The position numbers and the translations under genes were made by a program. A DNA stretch of 64,000 bases from Takakia lepidozioides. Lineage: Eukaryota > Streptophyta > Takakiopsida > Takakiales > Takakiaceae. Below are positions 59,001-64,000 of the stretch, one piece after another. The stretch's first letter is position 1. Each line of letters opens with the position of its first letter. The notes beneath the pieces are model-generated. The model did no database searches and had not been told where the DNA came from. It was given only the letters and a program-made list of their open reading frames with translations. The stretch is taken from the NCBI GenBank assembly GCA_030704615.1, contig CM060731.1, positions 21,886,001 to 21,950,000 on the forward strand. Direction: 5' to 3'.

Positions 59001-62000
59001 ACCTTCCAAACGGAAGGCAGTAGCCCTTCGGGGTGAAGTGACACCATAAGTTACGCTTGCTTCGGCGAGAGTCTCCCTTTTTCGTCCCTTTGGTTGTCAT
59101 AGCCTTGTAGCCATAGAACCCAGGCCAGGCCCTACCTCTGCTTTTGGAGGCCCAAAGCCTAATCACAGTGAGAAAGGAAAGAGACAAAGGAAGGAAGTTT
59201 ATATCGTCCAGAGGGATCCCGAAGGCACATGGGACAAAGCAGAACAAGCTTCAGGAAACAGCAAACCATGCCTGAGATAAAGTGCCTCATGCAGCTGGGC
59301 TGCCAGGCATGGATTCAAATTCGAAATTTCCTCTAATAAGCTGTGTCAAGAAGAGAGGGAGACAGAAAGCAAGAAAGAATTAAAGAGATTTATGCACCCA
59401 TGAGGTGGCAACCCTGGATCCCACCTATTTGGATCTAAGGAGTACATGGGAAGGGCAGAGGAAAGAAAAGGGCTCTATTTTGAGACATGTTAACATGTGT
59501 TTTTGGGGGCATGGGCAGGTTATCTTGACATTTACAGATGGGCAATTCACAAGTCAGAGCCTGTCAACTTCGATCCTCGACAGCCTTGTTCAACAGCAAG
59601 TGTTGATACAGTTCTACAGTTTTGACCGGTTAGACACCATCAAGCAACACCTTTCCCAGGTTGCCTGCTATGTCAATGGTACATATGAGAGAATATTGGA
59701 ATCGGTGGCGAACCCTCTGTGGACGATTAGGTCGTACTTTGGCATCATAGCAATGCTTCGTCTCAGGGCTCTGGGTGATAATCCATACTGGACCCTACCT
59801 TATCCAGATGACGGCAGCTTGGGGACGGTCATCACTGTTGCTTACCCTGCATTTGCTCCTGATAATTACACTCTCATTGGAGTAGCTGGCATCGATGTCC
59901 TCATGGAGGAGTTGGGTTCAATTGCAGAATCTGCTTTCACCATTGCTTTACAGGATCGCCTCAACACCGAGCCGGTCCCCAACCTGACACCATCACCTCT
60001 CCCTTGCAATGTAAGCACCTGATGTATGCATAGACCTTGTGATTGATTCTGTGAGCCATGTCATTGGCTAGATTTCTTTCTGGCTAGGGCTCTCTTTGTG
60101 TATTTTAGGTAATCTCTTCTTTTCTTCCTCCCCATGCACAGAATCCTGACATATGCCCAATTTTCCACTGTCCATTGTAGGGAATCCCACACCTCTCTTT
60201 GGCCTTGTGTGGATGTTGTAAACGTTCCTTTCTTTCTTTGCTTCCAGAGTTCAAGCAGAGCAGGCTGATATTTTTTTCTTGGACAGGTGCAACTGTCAAA
60301 CCTGAATCAGTGCCAGAGTGTTCAAGCACCCTCAAATCCTTTATGTTTGAAGACAGACACAAGTGGTATGTCATTTGAACAGCGGGTGTGCACTTGCCAA
60401 CCAGAGTGTCAACCCTCCTCTAAGCGGTTGACAGCTTCACAGATCAGTGGAATAGGCGTTGGCGGAGGGGTTTTCCTTTTAGTATTTCTTGCCATTACCT
60501 TCCTTACCTTCCTTGTGATCTATCGGAAGTCTAAGCACCGTGGCAGTGGAACATCACCTGCAACCGGATCAGTTGTGAAGGGCACCACTGGAGATGCTCA
60601 TCTTGCGTAAGTACAAGCACCTATCAAAATAGGGTCTTTATGTTGTCATTGTTCTTCCTAGCAACAGTGGTATGTCACTATGTTAACACATTGCTTGGAA
60701 GTCTTGATTGTTTTGTCAAATGAGGTGGACTTGATGAATCTTGAGAGTATGTTTCTCCATCACTCTCCTCCACAAGACAAAGAAAGTCAGGAAGCGACAA
60801 AAGAAATGATACTGCCTGCACCACCCAAATACAATACCCGACTGTTGAAACATGGGCAGGCTTTACTGTTCAACAGATGGGGACATTGCTTGATATTATT
60901 CACAACCTTGAGTATTAGTTTGGTTGGCAGTTTGGTTCATAAGAAATATGAGATCATGGGTGTCAGATCCAATGCTGGTCTGCCACAATTCCATATCTCA
61001 TGACTGAGCTTTCTCCTTCGTTGCTCGTTGCCTTGATTCAGGGAAATGCCGAGACTAGAGGCACACTCATTGCGAGCCAGATCTGGTAGCTGGGGAAGCC
61101 AAGCAAATAGAGATTTGATTGAATACACTGAAGGACAGCTCCAAGAAGCAACAAAAAACTGGAGCGATGGAGTCCTTCTTGGGACGGGTGCCCATGGACA
61201 GGTGTACAAGGGGTGCTTCAGTGATGGAAAAATTGTGGCAATAAAGAAGCCCACAGTAAATGTTGAGATGGCTTGCGATACGTTTGCGACAGAGTTGGAG
61301 TTGTTGTCCAAGCTCAACCATAAATGTCTAGTACGTCTGCTGGGTTATTGCAAGGACAAGAGGATCCTAATTTATGAATTCATGGTGAATGGAAATCTTT
61401 CAGATTGTTTGCATGGCAAGCAAACAGGTCAGAGGCTTGGCTGGGAGGAGCGGCTACGAATAGCCATGGGAGCTGCCAAAGGACTAGAGTATTTGCATGA
61501 ATATGCAAAGCCAAAAATCATCCATGGGGATGTCAAACCAGCAAATATTTTGCTTGACCAAGCCTTGGATGCACATGTTTCAGACTTTGGCCTCTCTCTC
61601 TGGAGCCAAGATGCTGAGATGTCCTATTTGTGGGCAAGCCGCATGGGTGGGACTTTAGGGTACTTGGATCCTGAGTATGCTTCCTCAGGTGCCCTCACAT
61701 TTGGGAGTGATGTGTACAGCTTCGGAATGGTTCTACTGGAATTGATCAGTGGACGTAGGGTGGTTGTAAATTCCATTAACATCGGAACCTGGGCTACTGA
61801 GCTTGCTGAACAAGGAAATGTTCGGGACATACTTGATCCGAGCTTGGAAGAACCTACGAACATTGAAACCATCTATGGTCTGGTTGAACTTGCTCTCGAT
61901 TGTGTGCAACAAAAGAGGCAGGCTCGCCCCAAAATGAAAGAAGTGGCAGCCCAACTCGATGGAGCCCTTACTGCTTGGAAGCCCTGCAATAGGATTCCTG

Positions 62001-62023
62001 AAGATGCCATTTCTCCAAGATAG
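52846..62023 (+). CDS. alpha2delta-like VWA-dCache receptor kinase
   Basis: Ten exons: 52846-53047, 53137-53332, 53485-53559, 53754-53925, 54809-54855, 58403-58619, 58759-58911, 59519-60010, 60287-60606 and 61042-62023. They total 2,856 nt, 951 codons plus stop, with every junction in phase. Order: signal peptide (about 1-36); VWA_N and first dCache part (LTSWTYFASVEGVHRAFPG; RERPWYKG, 227-234); VWA (DAGNSMG from 247; ILTFTDG about 356-362); second dCache part (PYWTLPYPDD, GVAGIDV); Cys-rich juxtamembrane region; one helix (about 571-596); Ser/Thr kinase of the plant RLK/Pelle type (Gly loop 672-677, Lys693, HGD 786-788, DFG 806-808, GTLGYLDPEY, SDVYSFGMVLLELISG). The ectodomain is that of calcium-channel alpha2delta subunits; fusion to an RLK kinase is not one I know. 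Predicted plasma-membrane receptor phosphorylating cytoplasmic targets. Exon 3 is the least certain. Confidence 0.88.
53137..53332 (+). CDS. Receptor kinase exon 2
   Basis: Encodes a Cys-rich extracellular segment (CGNNNCSRQACMPLQGDNN, CNGNGCQQFPFS). Acceptor gctag, donor gtgag/gtgaga. Confidence 0.78.
53485..53559 (+). CDS. Receptor kinase exon 3 (75 nt)
   Basis: Chosen because it alone keeps phase 2 to phase 2 between flanking exons: acceptor attgcag, donor ggaag/gtatgg, encoding TYLKSVMSTLGTCPQFAVTK. Confidence 0.6.
53754..53925 (+). CDS. Receptor kinase exon 4 (VWA_N)
   Basis: Encodes LPNVALTLNEANYS and SWTYFASVEGVHRAFPGR, the VWA_N signature preceding the VWA in alpha2delta proteins. 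The donor cga/gtatgt leaves phase 0 for exon 5. Confidence 0.85.
54050..54640 (-). mobile_element. LINE family 1, 3' fragment in receptor kinase intron 4
   Basis: Antisense copy of the C-terminus and 3' end (minus strand CPLCGQPEDNIHF, then QIDACVKGFLEDIW), with a small frame break near 54380. Confidence 0.85.
54636..54715 (-). mobile_element. LINE family 2 terminal scrap
   Basis: Contains gaaatgaaatgaa followed by ctggtgctttataacgtccg, the family 2 3' end, abutting another family 1 terminus (cataagacgttgtttgcc). Confidence 0.6.
54809..54855 (+). CDS. Receptor kinase exon 5 (47 nt)
   Basis: Encodes DVPATNCAFEPRERP and two bases of Trp231. It completes the RERPWY motif with exon 6 across a 3.5-kb intron. 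Acceptor aatgcag, donor ccatg/gtagtc. Confidence 0.85.
55397..58035 (+). mobile_element. LINE family 1 copy B in receptor kinase intron 5
   Basis: The most complete RT-bearing copy in the window. It is 5'-truncated, starting at WESFVSS before the RT, and runs to caacgtcttatgagtac. Two large frames (to about 56054 and 56051-57856) differ by a one-base deletion at GGDP. No clear target duplication was found. Confidence 0.92.
56051..57856 (+). pseudogene. LINE reverse transcriptase (copy B), frame-shifted N-terminus
   Basis: Contains the RT blocks IPFRWRQGVIVNLYKKGD, NYRGITLLNAVGKTF, GQAGFRRNRGCVDHIF, FLDVKKAYDTVW (first catalytic Asp), QGCTLSPLLFNVFIN and LMFADDFAG (FADD catalytic pair), followed by thumb and C-x2-C-x7-H-x4-C knuckle (CPLCGQSEDSIHFLIHC). 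The catalytic residues are intact. The one-base loss just upstream and a C-terminal frame change make the element itself non-functional. Confidence 0.9.
58403..58619 (+). CDS. Receptor kinase exon 6 (VWA start, MIDAS)
   Basis: Encodes YKGAIAVTKDLMVLLDAGNS and the VWA core to ASAALVHQS. The MIDAS motif is D-A-G-N-S, with Gly at the usual middle Ser. Confidence 0.9.
58759..58911 (+). CDS. Receptor kinase exon 7 (VWA)
   Basis: Encodes the VWA segment with TNQGASNIEAAFQLANQTF, the region holding the MIDAS Thr. Acceptor ctgcag, donor aag/gtatga. Confidence 0.9.
58978..59300 (-). mobile_element. Retrotransposon 3' fragment in receptor kinase intron 7
   Basis: Antisense fragment with a block (GYKAMTTKGTKKGDSRRSKR) and a cctcatgcagctgggctgcc stretch similar to family 2. 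Possibly a third LINE family. Confidence 0.45.
59519..60010 (+). CDS. Receptor kinase exon 8 (VWA end and dCache)
   Basis: Encodes VILTFTDGQ of the VWA, then the second dCache part with PYWTLPYPDDGSLGTVIT and LIGVAGIDVLMEEL. Acceptor gggcag, donor aat/gtaagc. Confidence 0.93.
60287..60606 (+). CDS. Receptor kinase exon 9 (Cys-rich stalk and membrane helix)
   Basis: Encodes a Cys cluster (RVCTCQPECQP), the hydrophobic helix ISGIGVGGGVFLLVFLAITF and following residues, then basic stop-transfer YRKSKHR. Donor ttgc/gtaagt. Confidence 0.92.
61042..62023 (+). CDS. Receptor kinase exon 10 (kinase domain)
   Basis: A single exon holds the whole kinase domain from LLGTGAHGQVYKG to the C-terminus (TAG). 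It is a non-RD kinase: the catalytic loop reads IIHGDVKPANILLD with Gly in place of Arg. Similar in style to CRINKLY4/WAK-group kinases; subgroup not resolved. Confidence 0.95.
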
Positions 62024-62391
62024 GACTGAACTGGAGTTCACCATGGAGTCATGACTGATGAGCAGCACCGGGCGTAAGTGATCACCTCTAGCTGCTCATT
62101 TTCTGGAATCCCTTGGATTTAGCCTTGTAATTTTAACCACTATAGAATTGTAAAGTTTCCTGTATATCAGAACCATGGGGATTGTCCATAACTTAACGTG
62201 ACAATACCCGTTTGTGTGTGCAATATAGAATTTCTCCTTTTAGATCAGCATTCATCCACTGGCAACTGCAGCTGCCTGATTTCATCCCTTGGGAAAGATC
62301 ACTTGTGGAAGTAGTCTATTCATTGGTGCCTGAACGGGATAGGGTTGGGGGCCAAGCACTTTGAGTAGCCAATTTTGATGGGGCTGACAGT

Positions 62392-62898
62392 TTGCATTCA
62401 AAAAACATTGGTGACCTTTTTCAGAGGCACCTTGTTTGCTTATGGTTATTCATATCAAGATCCCCTTCCTCGTCAGCATCTGTGGGGTCCCGCATTTCCG
62501 TTCTCGAAGCTTTGGTGGACCGGTCACAACCAACAACAGGGGACATTATTCTCAGGGGACACGATTTTGCAGGTATAGTGGCTTGGTGTGGTTTCTATGA
62601 TGAAAGTACTATTGAGTGTTCAAAGCTTCCAAACACGATGGTTCTGAGGTCCAGATTCTTGTGTGCCCCCAATGAGGAGTGGGGTCCATATCAACTAGGT
62701 TTGGATCCAGACAAGGAGAATGAATGCTTTCATATTCTCACTGTATTCCAGTGGATGGGCGGAGATTGGGACTCCATCAAGCTGATTGATGCTCTTCCCT
62801 CCCCTATTTGGAGGATGCTTCAGCTGAATAGTTCTCTGCAAGTCTTATCCGTTTCAAGATGGATCTCATCTTCGGCGTTGACTGAATTGTTGAGATAG
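62392..62898 (+). CDS. Uncharacterised ORF
   Basis: 168-codon frame in the spacer downstream of the receptor kinase. It contains CAPNEEWGPYQLGLDPDKEN and a Trp-rich stretch. No domain and no splice context recognised; may be chance or 3' UTR. Confidence 0.22.
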   Translation: MHSKNIGDLFQRHLVCLWLFISRSPSSSASVGSRISVLEALVDRSQPTTGDIILRGHDFAGIVAWCGFYDESTIECSKLPNTMVLRSRFLCAPNEEWGPYQLGLDPDKENECFHILTVFQWMGGDWDSIKLIDALPSPIWRMLQLNSSLQVLSVSRWISSSALTELLR

Positions 62899-63197
62899 CT
62901 GTAGGTGAGTCATTTGTCACACGTCAGAGTTTACTGGAGTTTACTCTAGAGGTTGGTTGATTGTGAAGCCCTTACTAGTTAGTCTTAGTTTGGTCTGTGC
63001 TTCACATTCCTTTGCATTCAAACCAAAATATCGTGGGAGGCTTGGCCATATTCTTCCAAGGCCCAAGCAATGGGGATACTCTTTGAACTCTATAGATGCC
63101 AGTTTCGGTATTAAGGCTGTGCAGATCATTGCTTACTTGATGTTGGATTTGGGGGTTTTTCCTATCTGTTCATTGAAAGATAAAGAGGGACTCAGAA

Positions 63198-63326
63198 ATG
63201 GGCTTGAGCGATGAGTTCCGTGTCATTCTTGCCATAGACCCCATGCCTCATGTGGTTGGAGCAGACTCGGTGGGGGACAGCGGATTCAGGTCCAAGGTCT
63301 CACTTGCTGCTTACAACGTATACTTG
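63198..63326 (+). CDS. Candidate first exon of an unknown gene
   Basis: ATG gives MGLSDEFRVILAIDPMPHVV and continues 43 codons to a good donor (acttg/gtaggt) in phase 0. The next exon would lie downstream or outside the window. Family not recognised. Confidence 0.35.
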
Positions 63327-64000
63327 GTAGGTCACAACAATGCAATTCACTTCTAAAGCAAGTTAGTTCCGTAGTTAGTTCCATAGTCCCTGCACATAGT
63401 AATAAGTACGGCATGTTTGAGCTCATTGAGCATGGTTGATTACCCGTGATAACAACACTCAGGAGAGTTGGCTAGTAATGGTTCCAAGTTTTTCTGTTAT
63501 GTTGGAACTATTTAGTTCATTGACTGCAATTTCTCTTGCTTTTCAGAAACCCGAATCTGACCTGTTGAGACTCTTTTACATCGTCTTTGGCATGCCCACC
63601 CATTTACTGCCTTGTCCAAAAACCTCAAAGACCAATCTAGATATGTGGACCCCCACACTAGAAACAGATTGCAGAAACAGAGATGGAGGGAAAAGCCAGG
63701 CCCTAGCGAACTTGCTAACAAGGGAGAAGGATGGAGTGAATAGTGGCTTAGTAGAGATTGCGAGAGAGATGAAATGTTGTGCTAGGGCAGGAACTAAGAG
63801 AAGTAAGAAGAGAAGTAAGAAGTGAAAGAGTGACGGATATGAAGCAATCCCGAGAGACCGTTGAGATTGAAGAGGCAGCAAGCTGTTCTAGAAATAACAG
63901 AAGGGAGGTCCTGTGAAGATGAAGTGCGCAGCTCGGAGGTGATGAGCTGTGGAGAAAAGGAGCTGGAGAAGGAGCTCGGAGATGCTGCAGTAACATAGTC

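Larger units (their letters stand above)
62024..64000. other. Downstream spacer of the receptor kinase
   Basis: Apart from the two weak candidates at 62392 and 63198, nothing recognisable. The last 300 bases are purine-rich. Confidence 0.45.

Noticed and set aside
52846-62023. Two separate genes: an alpha2delta-like protein and a kinase
   Set aside because: The stalk, membrane helix and kinase exons join in phase with normal donor and acceptor sites, no stop follows the membrane helix, and the kinase exon has no independent signal peptide or upstream exon. Transcript evidence would still be decisive.

Overview
This window is nuclear DNA of a streptophyte, most likely an early-diverging one such as a charophyte alga. 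It has spliced genes with GT-AG introns, a plant-type ATG6/Beclin 1, a plant-type receptor-like kinase and a plant lipoxygenase first exon. The introns are swollen by non-LTR (LINE) retrotransposons. The species is inferred from gene content; no marker fixes it.

Layout. 1-13.8 kb is the 3' part of a plus-strand gene made almost entirely of tiny symmetric exons. About 41 microexons, mostly 33 nt and all in phase 1, each encode one copy of a Pro/Gly/Tyr repeat such as GTSAPAGNPYV. Twenty-eight of them sit in a near-perfect 206-bp exon+intron tandem array, which is split by an antisense LINE flanked by a 16-bp target-site duplication. 15.7-30.6 kb is a complete ten-exon ATG6 gene (562 aa when spliced), with LINE fragments packed into introns 3, 5, 6, 8 and 9. 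30.6-38.5 kb is gene-poor and holds MITE-like, foldback, SINE-like and minisatellite repeats. 38.5-50.1 kb is an accessory island of decayed genes: a DUF7869-type transposase-like protein, a protein with CTD-like Tyr-Ser-Pro repeats, a ParB/Srx-like protein and three FCP1/NIF-like phosphatase-fold genes with degraded catalytic motifs. It is studded with eight copies of a 23-24-bp palindrome. 51.1-51.4 kb is a minus-strand lipoxygenase first exon whose remaining exons are not visible.

52.8-62.0 kb is a ten-exon gene that reconstructs to 951 aa without a frame break: signal peptide, VWA_N, a VWA domain inserted in a dCache-type ectodomain (the extracellular architecture of animal alpha2delta subunits), one membrane helix and a cytoplasmic plant RLK/Pelle kinase. 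The Arg, Trp, Tyr and Asp positions that bind amino acids in alpha2delta-type dCache domains all appear present, so this looks like an amino-acid or amine-sensing receptor kinase. I consider this gene and the microexon array the two most notable systems here. 62.0-64.0 kb has only weak exon candidates.

Genes at work: ATG6 (autophagy PI3-kinase complex) and the alpha2delta-like receptor kinase (cell-surface signalling) appear intact. The microexon gene is open through every exon seen. The island genes look mostly pseudogenised. The LINEs are all truncated or frame-broken, so none here looks autonomous.
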